From: Sporosarcina sp. Te-1
GTDB taxonomy: Bacteria; Bacillota; Bacilli; Bacillales_A; Planococcaceae
Reading direction: 5' to 3'
Assembly (NCBI RefSeq): GCF_017498505.1
Contig: NZ_CP071798.1
Span: forward strand, 3,273,501-3,337,500
DNA: 64,000 bases
A model generated the notes under the pieces. That model ran no database searches and was not told where the DNA came from. It saw only the letters and a list, made by a program, of their open reading frames with translations. A program made the position numbers and the translations under genes. Positions 7,686 through 17,268 of the stretch are shown piece by piece. Each line of letters starts with the position of its first letter. Position 1 is the first letter of the stretch.

Positions 7686-10022
7686 CTACTCTGTAATCAA
7701 TTCATAAGCAGAAATTCGTTTAATTCTTCGAGCGACTAACAGGGAGACAAGGTAAGCCAGCATAAAGATCCCGACACAAATCATTAAAATGATGGGTAAA
7801 TAAATGATAAAATCCAAGCGTTTCACCCCGGCACTGGAAAGCAGCACAGAGAGCATAGGATTAGTGAAATAATAGCCTAGCAAACCGCCAATTATAACGC
7901 CTGAAGAAACGATAGGCAGCAAGCTGATAGCAATTTGATTCATCAGTTGAATGGTGGAATAGCCAATGGATTTCATGATGCCAAGCTCTTTCTTACGTTT
8001 AATAATCATCGTTTTAATCACCATAAATAAAATCATGGTAACAACTAACACAGTTATGACTAAAACCATTAGCATGACAGCAAACATGGCATCCGTATAC
8101 ATACCCGTTTGACTTTCAATGTTCTCATCGATGTCCAACGTTTCAACGATTTGATCTCCATACTGGCTCTGGATCGTTTTCATAAATTCCTTGTTCGATA
8201 TACCATTTAGATAGACATACAGACTCGTCCCTTGATAGTCTGCATCCAACTGCTGGATTCCGTCCATTGTTAGGGCGGCGACCTGGCCTAAATTGCCAAT
8301 TGCTTGGCTGAGACCTGTTACTAAGTAATTTTTCTCCTCATTCCCATACTTCACTTTAACAGTGTCGCCTATTCCTTTATCAATTTGACTGGACACAACC
8401 CAAGAGATGGATACTTCATTTTCATGTCTTGGCTGTCTTCCTTCGTAGACCACATTGTTTTCTAAATCGCTATACCGTTCCGTAACATTTGTATAGACGG
8501 TCTGATTATCCATTTTCATTGTAATTAAGTCGAAGATCGTGACTTTCCTTACATGATTCATTTGTTCTATATTCTGCAAAAGTTCTCCCGTCTCTACATC
8601 GGACTTAACCGTGACCAGCACATTTGCCGGTTCTGAACCGAATAAATTGATAAATGCAGTTTTGTCAGAAGCAATATTGTAATATAGGACTGCCGAAAAG
8701 ACCGTGGCAAACGTTAATGCAGTAATGATTATTAGGATCATCACATTTTGTTTAGCATTTGCCAGCATCAATTTAATCGCAAGTAAGAAATGAAGGCCAC
8801 CTTTTGCCTTCTCTAGCGGGACGTGATTTTTTCTAAAACTATGGGTTTGAATCCCCCCGCGCAGAGCCGCTACAGGTAGAATTTTTTGAACACGAAAGGC
8901 AGATAGCAAGGTAACTATGATAACAATCAAAACAATAAAGAGAATACTGATGATATTAAGGGAAAGCTCAAAGTTTTGAATCCATATCAAACCGGACAAT
9001 GTTGAAATAACACGTCCGAAAAATGGCATTAATAAGTAGGACAATGCGATCCCTGCTGCACTCGCCCAAAATGTAATAAACACAAACTGAAGAATCATAG
9101 AAGAAAGAATTTGTTTGCTTGTATAGCCGATTGCTTTCAATACGCCTATATTGGCCATCCCGTCTTCAATGCTTATTGACACACGGAATCGAATGACAAT
9201 TAGTGAGATTAGTACAATGATTGCCGCAAAAGCTATTAAGATAGTTGCAATGATGGTAACCGTCATGCCGTTCACGGATTTTACCAACCCGTTATCGAGC
9301 CCCCAATAATAGGGATTTTTTTCATTGATTTTTGATTCCTCTATTTCTTGTATAAAGTCTTGATTTAACTTCGAAGCTTGTGTTTTATCTTCCATCACGG
9401 CAGACACCATCAATGCTCTGGATCGATCGTCCAGTTCATCTGCAAGTTGTCGATAAGATGTATTTGGCAGCATGAATTTCATAACGCCTAAGTTGCTTGA
9501 ACCCATCATAACTGTTTCAAAGAATCCAGCGATGCGATAGTCATATTCCTGCGCTTGGTAGGTGATGGTAAAGGGATCACCTAATTTATATCCTCCATTT
9601 GTTTTAAAACTATAGGGCACATAAATATCGTTGGGACTCGATGTATTCAGTTCTTCAATCAATTGCAAAGATCCGATATTTCGTTTTTCATCCGCATTAA
9701 ATAGAACGGCACTAATCGTTAATTCTCCGCCGCCAAACATAAATTTGGCAGTATCCATATTGAGTATATTTTCTATTTCCATATGTTTAATCCCTGGATA
9801 GTTATCCAAGTACTCGCCATAAGCCGCTTGATACATCGCTTGATTCATGACAAATGCTACTTGAGGTTCTTTTAGCTGTTCAGTTTTATGATCAAAAAAT
9901 GTGCTTATTTGAGTACTAACCATGAGACCGACATTTAAAAGTAGGGCGGCAACCAAAATAAAGAGGAATAAAGAAGCTGTAGTAGACTTGCTTTTTCTAA
10001 TATTAGCCATGGCTAGATTCAT
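7686..10022 (-). CDS. ABC transporter permease with two FtsX domains
   Basis: About 778 residues from ATG 10022. The ribosome site AAGGTG overlaps the stop of the ATPase gene; an in-frame GTG nine bases upstream lies within that site. There is one membrane span near the N-terminus and a large extracellular region. Then come an FtsX membrane block (about residues 260-395), a second extracellular region, and a C-terminal FtsX block ending ARRIKRISAYELITE. This duplicated layout belongs to MacB/LolC-type mechanotransmission permeases and is not the ten-span BceB fold seen near 51 and 60 kb. It probably works with the ATPase just upstream in peptide export or defence. Confidence 0.85.
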   Translation of the reverse strand: MNLAMANIRKSKSTTASLFLFILVAALLLNVGLMVSTQISTFFDHKTEQLKEPQVAFVMNQAMYQAAYGEYLDNYPGIKHMEIENILNMDTAKFMFGGGELTISAVLFNADEKRNIGSLQLIEELNTSSPNDIYVPYSFKTNGGYKLGDPFTITYQAQEYDYRIAGFFETVMMGSSNLGVMKFMLPNTSYRQLADELDDRSRALMVSAVMEDKTQASKLNQDFIQEIEESKINEKNPYYWGLDNGLVKSVNGMTVTIIATILIAFAAIIVLISLIVIRFRVSISIEDGMANIGVLKAIGYTSKQILSSMILQFVFITFWASAAGIALSYLLMPFFGRVISTLSGLIWIQNFELSLNIISILFIVLIVIIVTLLSAFRVQKILPVAALRGGIQTHSFRKNHVPLEKAKGGLHFLLAIKLMLANAKQNVMILIIITALTFATVFSAVLYYNIASDKTAFINLFGSEPANVLVTVKSDVETGELLQNIEQMNHVRKVTIFDLITMKMDNQTVYTNVTERYSDLENNVVYEGRQPRHENEVSISWVVSSQIDKGIGDTVKVKYGNEEKNYLVTGLSQAIGNLGQVAALTMDGIQQLDADYQGTSLYVYLNGISNKEFMKTIQSQYGDQIVETLDIDENIESQTGMYTDAMFAVMLMVLVITVLVVTMILFMVIKTMIIKRKKELGIMKSIGYSTIQLMNQIAISLLPIVSSGVIIGGLLGYYFTNPMLSVLLSSAGVKRLDFIIYLPIILMICVGIFMLAYLVSLLVARRIKRISAYELITE

Positions 10023-10032
10023 GATCTTCACC

Positions 10033-10797
10033 TTACCACCCCATTTCAGCTAGGAAGTGCTTTAGCTTTTCATGACGCTCTATATTTTTATCTTCATTGT
10101 ACGGACCCAGCTTCAAGTCACCGCAAATGACGCCATCTCGCAAATAGATAATGCGGTTTCCACGCAAAGCTGTTTTTATATCATGTGTGACCATGACAAT
10201 TGACTGCCCATTCCGATTCACATTCATGAACACGTCTAACACGCGTTCACTGGATGTTGAGTTTAATGCACCTGTTGGTTCATCGGCAAATAATACTGTC
10301 GGACTGTTAATGATCGCTCTAACAATACCTACCCGTTGCGCTTCTCCTCCCGAAAGCTGAGTCGGGAACTTAGACCACGACTTCTCATCGATCCCCACTT
10401 GCAGTAATAGTTCTTTAGCTTTTTTAACAAGCCCACGTTTATCTTTGTTCACTAAGAGACCGCTTGCCAGCACATTATCGAGTACACTCATATTGTCTAG
10501 TAAATAGATTTGCTGAAAAACAAAACCACAATGATTTCTTCTGAAAATGGCCAGTTGATCGTTGTTTAGTTTCGTAATATTTTTTCCGGCAAATTCGATT
10601 TCACCTAAAGTTGGTTTATCCATACCGCTGATTGCGTAAAGGAGAGTCGATTTCCCAGATCCCGAACTCCCCATGATGACGGTGAAATCCCCCTCCATTA
10701 GATTGATATCCAAATTTTTTAACACATGCTGTTGAATGCCGCCGCTTGAAAAGGTTTTACACAACTTATCCGTTTTAATGATCGTCTTTGTCAGCAT
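10033..10797 (-). CDS. ABC transporter ATP-binding protein (MacB/LolD type)
   Basis: 254 residues. Walker A GSSGSGKST, Q-loop VFQQIYLLD, signature LSGGEAQR, Walker [14 protein letters not shown] and the switch histidine VTHD are all intact, so it should hydrolyse ATP. It belongs to the MacB/LolD/BceA branch by the ADEPTGAL motif. It is translated just ahead of the permease (stop and ribosome site overlap), so the two subunits are made together. A two-component pair lies upstream on the same strand, separated by a terminator-like hairpin. Confidence 0.92.
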   Translation of the reverse strand: MLTKTIIKTDKLCKTFSSGGIQQHVLKNLDINLMEGDFTVIMGSSGSGKSTLLYAISGMDKPTLGEIEFAGKNITKLNNDQLAIFRRNHCGFVFQQIYLLDNMSVLDNVLASGLLVNKDKRGLVKKAKELLLQVGIDEKSWSKFPTQLSGGEAQRVGIVRAIINSPTVLFADEPTGALNSTSSERVLDVFMNVNRNGQSIVMVTHDIKTALRGNRIIYLRDGVICGDLKLGPYNEDKNIERHEKLKHFLAEMGW

Positions 10798-10828
10798 TTC
10801 ATGACCCTCTCCTTTTTTAGACCAAATA

Positions 10829-10856
10829 AAAAGACCGTAATGAAGATTACAGTCTT
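10829..10856 (-). terminator. Terminator between kinase and ABC genes
   Basis: Minus-strand GACTGTAAT and ATTACGGTC pair (one G-U) and are followed by TTTTTATTT. It would end or attenuate the regulator/kinase transcript, so the ABC genes probably have their own promoter or depend on read-through. Confidence 0.75.
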
Positions 10857-10914
10857 ATCATACAAAAGAAGTCCTTAGCCAATCTTTGTGTATTTCTTAA
10901 TTAACCCTTAAATA

Positions 10915-12180
10915 TCAAGCGAGTTTAATCTTTAAAACGACAGTGAATCCATCAACCCGATTGTAGCAGTCAATTTGACCCAATGTATTTTCTATGAAGT
11001 ACTTCGAGATATAGAGGCCAAGCCCTGAACCATTCTTTCCTTCAACATTGGTTCCTCGATAATATTTATTGAACAGTAATGGCAATTCTTCTTCCCGCAT
11101 CCCTGGGCCAAAATCATGTAAATGAAGCTCAAGATACCCTTCATTAATTTGAGATTGAATCGAGATGCCGGTGCCTGCGTATTTATAGGAGTTGCTAATA
11201 ATATTGTCGATTACCTGTTGCATACGGACTGGGTCCGTTAAAATGATGCATTGTGGTATGGGATCATATTGGATTTGGTAATGGTAATTAACATCCTCAA
11301 TCATAGGAACGAGTACTTCACTTGATTGTTCGGTTATTGTTAATTTTAATTGCTGCAGCTCTTCCAAAGTGGCGTGAAACATATCTGTTACGAGCAAATT
11401 AATTTGCTCAGCTTTTGAATAGATCGTATTCGCATGTTTTATTATTTTTTCATCTTTTGCCTGGACAAGCATCAGTTCACTTACCGCCTTGATGGAAGCA
11501 ACAGGCGTCTTAATATCATGACTTAATGTGGCTACAAGCTCTTTCTTGCTGCGGTTGGCCTCATACTCTTTTTGGCGAGCCGTTGCAAGTTCCTCACGCA
11601 TGATATCAAAGCTCTCCGTAAATGCACCGAAGTAGTTGTTCTTGTCCATATGTAAGGGGAAGTCTAGATGACCCTTCGCTACATTGGCAGCAAAAATCTG
11701 TAGCTGACGAAATGGTTTCAATAATACTCTGTAAATATAGGTTACATATAAAATACAAGCTATCATAAGTAGAACAAACAGCAAGACGGTAAAAGTAACT
11801 AGTTCGCTTTTCAATTGTTGGATGATTTCTTGTTCATTATTGTGGATAATTAGTTTCCCAACAATCTCGTTGTTTTGCTTTACATCTATAATTGTATCTT
11901 TATTTTTAATGGCCTCGTATAAATTTGTAAAATAAGTGCCTGGTGTTCGATAAACGACATGTTCCCCATTATCTATAATTGAAACTGGTTGTTCTATATC
12001 GCTAGTATGAAATAGATCCCCACTAATGTGACCCCAATTTTTTTCGGCAATATGGACTACATCATTTATATCGACAAGATTCACTTTTGGAATCGTTTTA
12101 TTGTTGATAACCATTATTGAAACGGAGATCCCTATACTAAAAACAATCAAAATGATGGTCACTAGTAACTTGATTCTCAT
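10915..12180 (-). CDS. Sensor histidine kinase
   Basis: 421 residues from ATG 12180, which overlaps the regulator stop as ATGA. There are two membrane spans (residues about 5-25 and 130-155) around an extracellular sensor of about 100 residues. A HAMP-like linker, H-box SHDIKTP, N-box NIISNSYKYAG, G1 DFGPGM and G2 GSGLGLYIS follow, all intact. The extracellular domain distinguishes it from the intramembrane-sensing Bce kinases later in the window. It should phosphorylate the adjacent OmpR-type regulator and is expected to control the ABC pair downstream. Confidence 0.9.
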   Translation of the reverse strand: MRIKLLVTIILIVFSIGISVSIMVINNKTIPKVNLVDINDVVHIAEKNWGHISGDLFHTSDIEQPVSIIDNGEHVVYRTPGTYFTNLYEAIKNKDTIIDVKQNNEIVGKLIIHNNEQEIIQQLKSELVTFTVLLFVLLMIACILYVTYIYRVLLKPFRQLQIFAANVAKGHLDFPLHMDKNNYFGAFTESFDIMREELATARQKEYEANRSKKELVATLSHDIKTPVASIKAVSELMLVQAKDEKIIKHANTIYSKAEQINLLVTDMFHATLEELQQLKLTITEQSSEVLVPMIEDVNYHYQIQYDPIPQCIILTDPVRMQQVIDNIISNSYKYAGTGISIQSQINEGYLELHLHDFGPGMREEELPLLFNKYYRGTNVEGKNGSGLGLYISKYFIENTLGQIDCYNRVDGFTVVLKIKLA

Positions 12181-12860
12181 TGGGTAGGATCCTCTAACAC
12201 ATAACCTGTTCCCCAAACTGTTTTAATAAATTGCGGTTTAGTAGGATTGCTTTCAATTTTCTCTCGTAAGTGTCGAATATGCACATTCAGGGTACCATCA
12301 CCTACAAAGGAATCTCCCCACACATTTTGAAATAATTCATCTTTTGTGAGGATCCGATTTTTATTTTTCACCAAATAAGACAGAAGTTTATATTCCATTG
12401 TTTTGAGTTGAATTTCAATGCCATTTACTCGCACACGTTGGAGCTTTGTATCAATTTGAATCTGTCCAAACGCTAAAACATCTCGGCTTGACGCACTGCC
12501 GTATCTTTTAAGTACTGCTTTTACTTTAGCTAGTAAGATGCTTAGCGTATAAGGTTTTTGAATGTAATCATCGCCACCAATATTCAGCGCGATTAACACA
12601 TCGTCATCGCTGGAGCGAGCACTGATAAATAATATCGGTATTTGCATCGTTTGGCGCAATTTTTTACACAAATCAAACCCCGATTCCTTCCCAAGATTGA
12701 TGTCCAGAAGGATTAAAGAGGGTTCATTCGTTTTCAAAAAACGTTCGCATTCCTCGGTACTTGTGACAAATGCTGTTTTCACTTCAAACATATTAAAGTA
12801 TTCACTAGTTGTTTCAGCGAGAGCAATCTCATCATCAACAATTAAACAATCTACTTTCAT
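12177..12860 (-). CDS. OmpR-family response regulator
   Basis: 227 residues. The receiver domain has the acidic pair DDE near the start, phospho-acceptor aspartate in LILLDINLG, SARSSDD and the lysine of QKPY. The C-terminal winged helix is seen as LKTMEYKLLSYLVKNKNRILTKDELFQNVWG. It is first in the regulator-kinase unit and overlaps the kinase start by four bases. A ribosome site (TAGGAG) precedes the ATG. Confidence 0.93.
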   Translation of the reverse strand: MKVDCLIVDDEIALAETTSEYFNMFEVKTAFVTSTEECERFLKTNEPSLILLDINLGKESGFDLCKKLRQTMQIPILFISARSSDDDVLIALNIGGDDYIQKPYTLSILLAKVKAVLKRYGSASSRDVLAFGQIQIDTKLQRVRVNGIEIQLKTMEYKLLSYLVKNKNRILTKDELFQNVWGDSFVGDGTLNVHIRHLREKIESNPTKPQFIKTVWGTGYVLEDPTQ

Positions 12861-13265
12861 CGTTAATCTCCTAAAAAATATTTTTAAACTAGATAGCTAC
12901 AGTATACAGTATTTTTCTGCACTGGGTTCCATGCATTGAAACGCACTAAGTGAGGATTTCTCCCTCCGTTATCCTGTGAGTCGCTAAAGGAGATTACTTA
13001 TTATTAGTCCGAATGAATGCATGCGCTTCTGACGCCAAAAAACAGGGGAGGGCATGTCCGCATATGTTCATAGTTATCTATTTTTCTATTTGGAGTGGAG
13101 GGGAGCCTAGAGAACGAATTGCCTTTGAGAACACGAACCTAGAGCTGAGAAATAAAAATCTTTGCAAGGGAGAGGGGAGATTGAGTTTTTATACATATGA
13201 CAGTATTCCTGCGGATACGACATTAGGTATGAAACATTAAAATACATCCAAGTATGGTAGAGAGG
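12861..13265. other. Intergenic region without a supported gene
   Basis: It holds the promoter region of the response-regulator gene at its left end. An open frame at 13013-13240 has no ribosome site, no recognisable domain and atypical composition, so I do not call it. I see no repeat or RNA element. Confidence 0.5.
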
Positions 13266-13299
13266 GTCCACTCGCAAATGAAGGCACCTGCGAGTGGAC
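13266..13299. repeat. Perfect 11-bp inverted repeat
   Basis: GTCCACTCGCA and TGCGAGTGGAC flank a 12-base loop just past the CPBP gene stop. It could stop transcription of that gene or protect its mRNA 3' end, but no T-run follows on either strand. Confidence 0.6.
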
Positions 13300-13303
13300 A
13301 AGA

Positions 13304-14134
13304 TTACGTAATGGAATGATTTCCGTTCATAGGAATTATATTTTTCTTGCCATATAAAACGTTCTTTGGATTGATGACGATGATTAAAAAGGCAGCTATG
13401 CCATATAAAAATGCGTTGTACATAATCAAATCAATTAAGTTCCCCTTAATGAGGCCAATAAAAAAGTTGAAGAAAAAGTGGATAGCAATAGGGATCGTTA
13501 AATTCCGATTTAAGTTATAAAATGCTGTCATGAGAATCGTAGTGGAAATGATAGCAATCATAAAGAAGAAGCTATAGTTGATTAAATCCATACCCATATA
13601 ACCAGTAGTAAACCAGATAGGGAGATGCCACAAACCCCACCAAAATCCAATAATGATGGACGCTAGTAGCGGCGGATATTTCTTTTGAAGCTCCAGTAGT
13701 GCGAACCCTCTCCAGCCTAATTCTTCTCCTAATGGACCGGACAGAAGCGTTTTGAAGAAGTAATAGACCAACACACCCCATGAGGTTTTGGTGAAAAGGG
13801 AGTCTGCTTCACTTGTAGTAGAGACGAAAAATAGGATCATCAAAAATATGAAGATTTGAATCATACTTGCCGTAAGAAGTGCAGAAAGCTTTAGTCTATT
13901 CTTAAATTTGTTCTTTATAAATTGTATAAAACTATGCCCGGGATAGATTTTTTTGAATAACGCCGCAAAAGCGAACGTTGAGGACCAAGCTGATATACCG
14001 AGCACGATATCAAAGATCCATGTCGGATATCCTAAAAACTTTATGGCTCCTACAAGACAAAAAAGGGGAAGAAAAATGAGATTGGTTAACAGAATAAATT
14101 GTACTACTGGTTTTCTTAGTTTCTTTTCATTCAT
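13304..14134 (-). CDS. CPBP-family intramembrane glutamic endopeptidase
   Basis: 276 residues with about eight hydrophobic segments. The three motifs of the Rce1/CPBP family are present: GEELGWRGF (the EExxxR motif), WGLWHLP and a late histidine-asparagine in HFFFN. These supply the catalytic glutamate and histidines. Bacterial members are linked to bacteriocin immunity or membrane-protein processing, but the substrate here is unknown. It stands as a single gene. Confidence 0.85.
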   Translation of the reverse strand: MNEKKLRKPVVQFILLTNLIFLPLFCLVGAIKFLGYPTWIFDIVLGISAWSSTFAFAALFKKIYPGHSFIQFIKNKFKNRLKLSALLTASMIQIFIFLMILFFVSTTSEADSLFTKTSWGVLVYYFFKTLLSGPLGEELGWRGFALLELQKKYPPLLASIIIGFWWGLWHLPIWFTTGYMGMDLINYSFFFMIAIISTTILMTAFYNLNRNLTIPIAIHFFFNFFIGLIKGNLIDLIMYNAFLYGIAAFLIIVINPKNVLYGKKNIIPMNGNHSIT

Positions 14135-14241
14135 GTGTAATCCTCGCTTTATAAGTATTTCGTAAATAGAATGACGCGCCTATTTTCGAATATCTTTAGC
14201 GTAAACCCGGGGGTTGCTCCCAGGTCAATATAAGACTTTAA

Positions 14242-15027
14242 TTATTTTATAGGGACATACATTTCTAAGAAAACACGTTCTAGCCCATCTTCGTAGGTGG
14301 TCAGTAATTGGTTTATATAAACCAGTCCCAAAAGCTCATATCCATTTTCTAATGCTGCTTTTCGTACATTCGCTTCTACGTTCTGGTCTATGTTCTTTCC
14401 ACCAGTTGACCATCTTCCATCTTCGATAATGGTATACATACATTTTGGATGAGACAGAATTTCACCTTTAGGTGAATCTTCTACTCTCCTTACAATTATA
14501 AACTTTTCTTCTAGGATGCCTTCGTCATTGAACCGTATGACTCTTCGCAAGGAGCTGAGAGTCACTGCATTTTTCAAGCTGTCCATGTTCTCTTTAAGCG
14601 TTTCATATTCATCATACGAATTGATATGCTCTATTTCACCTTTTATCTCTAAAGGTTTCATTTCCCTTATGGTATATGTACCTGAGAATTGCTCGATTTT
14701 TTCGCAGTCTTCCTTAATCATTTGCAGCTTTTTTAACATGAGCTTTTTATATTCTATTTCTTCTGCTACCTCTTGTTCTTTCTCTTCTAGTAATGATTTT
14801 ATTCCTTCTACACTTTTGCTTTTTCGCAGCTGCTGGATTTTCTTTATTTCAATATCCATTTCTCTATAGAAATTTACTGTGGCTATATCGTATATATCAA
14901 AACGATCATAACTTCTATAGCCATTCTCCATATTTTGCTTAGGCTTTACTAATTCCTTTTCCTCGTAAAACTTTAAAGTGTCTCTAGATACACCTAAAAA
15001 TTTTGCTACTTGTCCTATTGTGTACAT
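14242..15027 (-). CDS. MerR-family regulator with C-terminal effector-binding domain
   Basis: 261 residues from ATG 15027, chosen because AAAGGAG lies six bases upstream; a frame extension of seven codons lacks a site. The N-terminal MerR winged helix reads YTIGQVAKFLGVSRDTLKFYEEKELVKP. A long coiled coil covers about residues 70-115. The rest resembles a GyrI/BmrR-like ligand domain ending FLEMYVPIK. This is the layout of multidrug-responsive activators such as BmrR. No exporter is adjacent, so its target is unclear. Confidence 0.85.
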   Translation of the reverse strand: MYTIGQVAKFLGVSRDTLKFYEEKELVKPKQNMENGYRSYDRFDIYDIATVNFYREMDIEIKKIQQLRKSKSVEGIKSLLEEKEQEVAEEIEYKKLMLKKLQMIKEDCEKIEQFSGTYTIREMKPLEIKGEIEHINSYDEYETLKENMDSLKNAVTLSSLRRVIRFNDEGILEEKFIIVRRVEDSPKGEILSHPKCMYTIIEDGRWSTGGKNIDQNVEANVRKAALENGYELLGLVYINQLLTTYEDGLERVFLEMYVPIK

Positions 15028-15357
15028 GATAATCTCCTTTATCATCACCTGTATTCTTGTCAGGGGCTTGGTAAGTTTCCCTATATAGCTATTCCGGAAC
15101 AGTTAAATCAGACATCCATTAGTAGATGAATTAAATCATATCTCCTTCCGTTTCATAATACGAGTATTCATAAGCGAGTATTCCTTCTGAACGTCTTGTT
15201 TCTAGATGGCGCACACTATCCAATTCACTCGTAAATCGGCAGTTTGTCATCCTCTCTTCATGAAATCTCTTCTTCTCATCAATTTCTAATAATCCTCTCT
15301 CTGTCCTCTCATGTTGACAGGGTATGCTAAGAGTGCAGAATAAAGGAGGAGATCATT
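15028..15357. other. Intergenic region between MerR and PepSY genes
   Basis: A divergent promoter region with no gene. It carries the ribosome site AAAGGAGG (15342-15349) for the PepSY gene. A TTGACA at 15314 is too close to the ribosome site to be a -35, so I could not place the promoter. Confidence 0.4.
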
Positions 15358-16422
15358 TTGAAGAAGTGGATGTTGATTCCTGCATTGGCGGGAGTCGTTG
15401 CCGTCGGTAGCGTAGCCCTGGCTGATGAATCTGTCTCTAATTCTTCGTTGACAGCCAAACAAATGTTGACGCTGCAGCAAGCGAAAGAGCTGGCGGTGCA
15501 ACAGGTGGGCGGGCATGTGACCGAAATCGAATTGGAGAAAAAGAAATCGGGGCCTGTGTACGAGGTGGAAGTGGAGTCGAGAGGGATTGAGTATGAGCTG
15601 GATATTGATGCGCTGAATGGCGCAGTTTCGGTTCGTAAGCAACAGTCCCATGTTCCGGCAGATGTTTCGGGCAAGTTGTTATCTGAGGAACAAGCGATTG
15701 CCGCTGCCAAGAAGCTGGCTTCTGGCAAGGTTGTGGACATCGAGTTAGATGAGGATGATGATCAGTACTATTATGACATTGATCTTCGCGATGGCAACTA
15801 TGCGTATGACGTAAAGGTCGATGCGATCACAGGAGAGATTGTTACGTTCGAGAAGGAGTTTAAATCTGGAAAGAACAACAAACAATCCGGGCAAGTCTTG
15901 ACGAAAGAGGAAGCCCTCGCATTCGCCAAGAAGCATGCGGTTGGAAATGTAAAAAAGATTGAACTGGACCGGGAAGATGGTCGCCGTGTATACGAGATCG
16001 AAATGAAAGACGATCAATTCAAGTATGAGATTGACTTGGATGCGGTTACTGGCGATTTGATTACATTTGAAAAAAAGCAGTATAAAAAACCAAGTGTGAA
16101 AAAGACACAGCAAGCTGCAAAATCGGTTTCAGCCAACCACACATTGAAAGTGGCTGAGCCGGCAACGCAAACTACTGCACAAAAAGTGGAAACGAAGGTG
16201 GCTCCGGTACAACAAGAGTCGAAACCATCAGTGAAAAAGCAATCTGCTTTGTCGAAAGAAGAAGCAATTGCGATTGCCAAGCGCCATGCGAGTGGTGTAG
16301 TAACGGATATTGAATTGGATGACGGTGTTTGGGAAATTGAAATGGAAGATGGCGATGTCGAATACGAATTGGAAATCGATGCGGCGACAGGTACCCTTGT
16401 TTCATTTGAAAAAGATGAATAA
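15358..16422 (+). CDS. Secreted protein with four PepSY domains
   Basis: 354 residues from TTG 15358, with AAAGGAGG nine bases upstream. A signal peptide (MKKWMLIPALAGVVAVGSVALA) precedes four PepSY-like repeats of the pattern (S/T)xEEAxAxAKxxAxGxVxxIELDxxD..YEIE...YE(L/I)DIDAxTGxxxxFEK, centred near residues 65, 130, 190 and 325. A lysine/alanine/threonine-rich linker separates the third and fourth. The protein is strongly acidic. PepSY proteins are thought to inhibit proteases or bind ligands outside the membrane. It lies immediately before a two-component system and a second PepSY gene, as in the B. subtilis ykoGHIJ region. Confidence 0.9.
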   Translation: MKKWMLIPALAGVVAVGSVALADESVSNSSLTAKQMLTLQQAKELAVQQVGGHVTEIELEKKKSGPVYEVEVESRGIEYELDIDALNGAVSVRKQQSHVPADVSGKLLSEEQAIAAAKKLASGKVVDIELDEDDDQYYYDIDLRDGNYAYDVKVDAITGEIVTFEKEFKSGKNNKQSGQVLTKEEALAFAKKHAVGNVKKIELDREDGRRVYEIEMKDDQFKYEIDLDAVTGDLITFEKKQYKKPSVKKTQQAAKSVSANHTLKVAEPATQTTAQKVETKVAPVQQESKPSVKKQSALSKEEAIAIAKRHASGVVTDIELDDGVWEIEMEDGDVEYELEIDAATGTLVSFEKDE

Positions 16423-16454
16423 TTGAATTAAGCATAAAAACATAAAAACACACG

Positions 16455-16495
16455 AATACATGCCAGGCCCCTTAGCCGCCGGGCATGTATTTTTT
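16455..16495 (+). terminator. Terminator after PepSY gene
   Basis: AATACATGCC and GGGCATGTATT pair across a 16-base loop and are followed by TTTTT. The response-regulator gene therefore has its own promoter in 16496-16560. Confidence 0.85.
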
Positions 16496-16566
16496 AAGCA
16501 TAACGACAAATAGACGATAGAGGCGGATTTCGATAGAATAAAAGGAAAACAGATAGGTGAGTACAC

Positions 16567-17268
16567 ATGAGTGAGAAGATTTTGGTCATAGAGGATGAGG
16601 AAAGCATCGCACGGGTCCTTCAATTGGAGCTGGAGTTTGAAGGGTATGAAGTTGGGATTGCTTATACGGGGACGGATGGGCTGATAACCTATCGAGAGAA
16701 TGACTGGGACTTGGTGCTACTCGATTTGATGCTGCCCGGCTTGAACGGGCTGGATGTACTGCGGCGCATCCGTGCGACAGAGATGGAGACCCCGGTCATT
16801 TTATTGACGGCAAAAAGTGATGTAGCAGATAAAGTAGCAGGACTAGATTTGGGTGCGAACGATTACGTGACAAAGCCGTTTGAGATTGATGAACTGCTGG
16901 CACGTATCCGCTCGGCTCTCCGCATGTCGAAACGGACTGTCCCTGAAAAAGAGGAACATCTCTTTTCCTACGGGGGCCTCTCGATCCATGATCAAACCCG
17001 CGAAGTGAAAAGGGATGGCAAACCGATTGATTTAACGCCTCGTGAATACGATTTGCTGCTGCATTTGTTGAAGCATCCGAATCAGGTGCTGACCCGCGAG
17101 CAGTTGTTGGATGCGGTGTGGGGGTACGATTATTACGGTGATACGAATGTTGTCGATGTGTACATCCGTTATGTCAGGAAGAAAATCGATAACGGCGATG
17201 ACACCTCCATGATCCAAACGGTCCGAGGAGTCGGCTATGTATTGAAGGGAGCTTCCTCCGGATCATGA
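16567..17268 (+). CDS. OmpR-family response regulator (YkoG-like)
   Basis: 233 residues. The receiver domain shows EDEE, phospho-acceptor aspartate in LVLLDLMLPG, LLTAKS and VTKPF. The winged helix is LTPREYDLLLHLLKHPNQVLTREQLLDAVWGYDYYGDTNVVDVYIRYVRKKI. It overlaps the kinase start by four bases (ATGA). The PepSY genes on both sides suggest that they form its regulon or sensory partners, as for YkoG in B. subtilis. Confidence 0.93.
   Translation: MSEKILVIEDEESIARVLQLELEFEGYEVGIAYTGTDGLITYRENDWDLVLLDLMLPGLNGLDVLRRIRATEMETPVILLTAKSDVADKVAGLDLGANDYVTKPFEIDELLARIRSALRMSKRTVPEKEEHLFSYGGLSIHDQTREVKRDGKPIDLTPREYDLLLHLLKHPNQVLTREQLLDAVWGYDYYGDTNVVDVYIRYVRKKIDNGDDTSMIQTVRGVGYVLKGASSGS

Noticed and set aside
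13013..13240. 75-codon open frame
   Set aside because: No ribosome site, no domain and composition unlike neighbouring genes.
15314..15342. TTGACA-17-AGAATA promoter before the PepSY gene
   Set aside because: The -10 would abut the ribosome site and the transcript would start after it.
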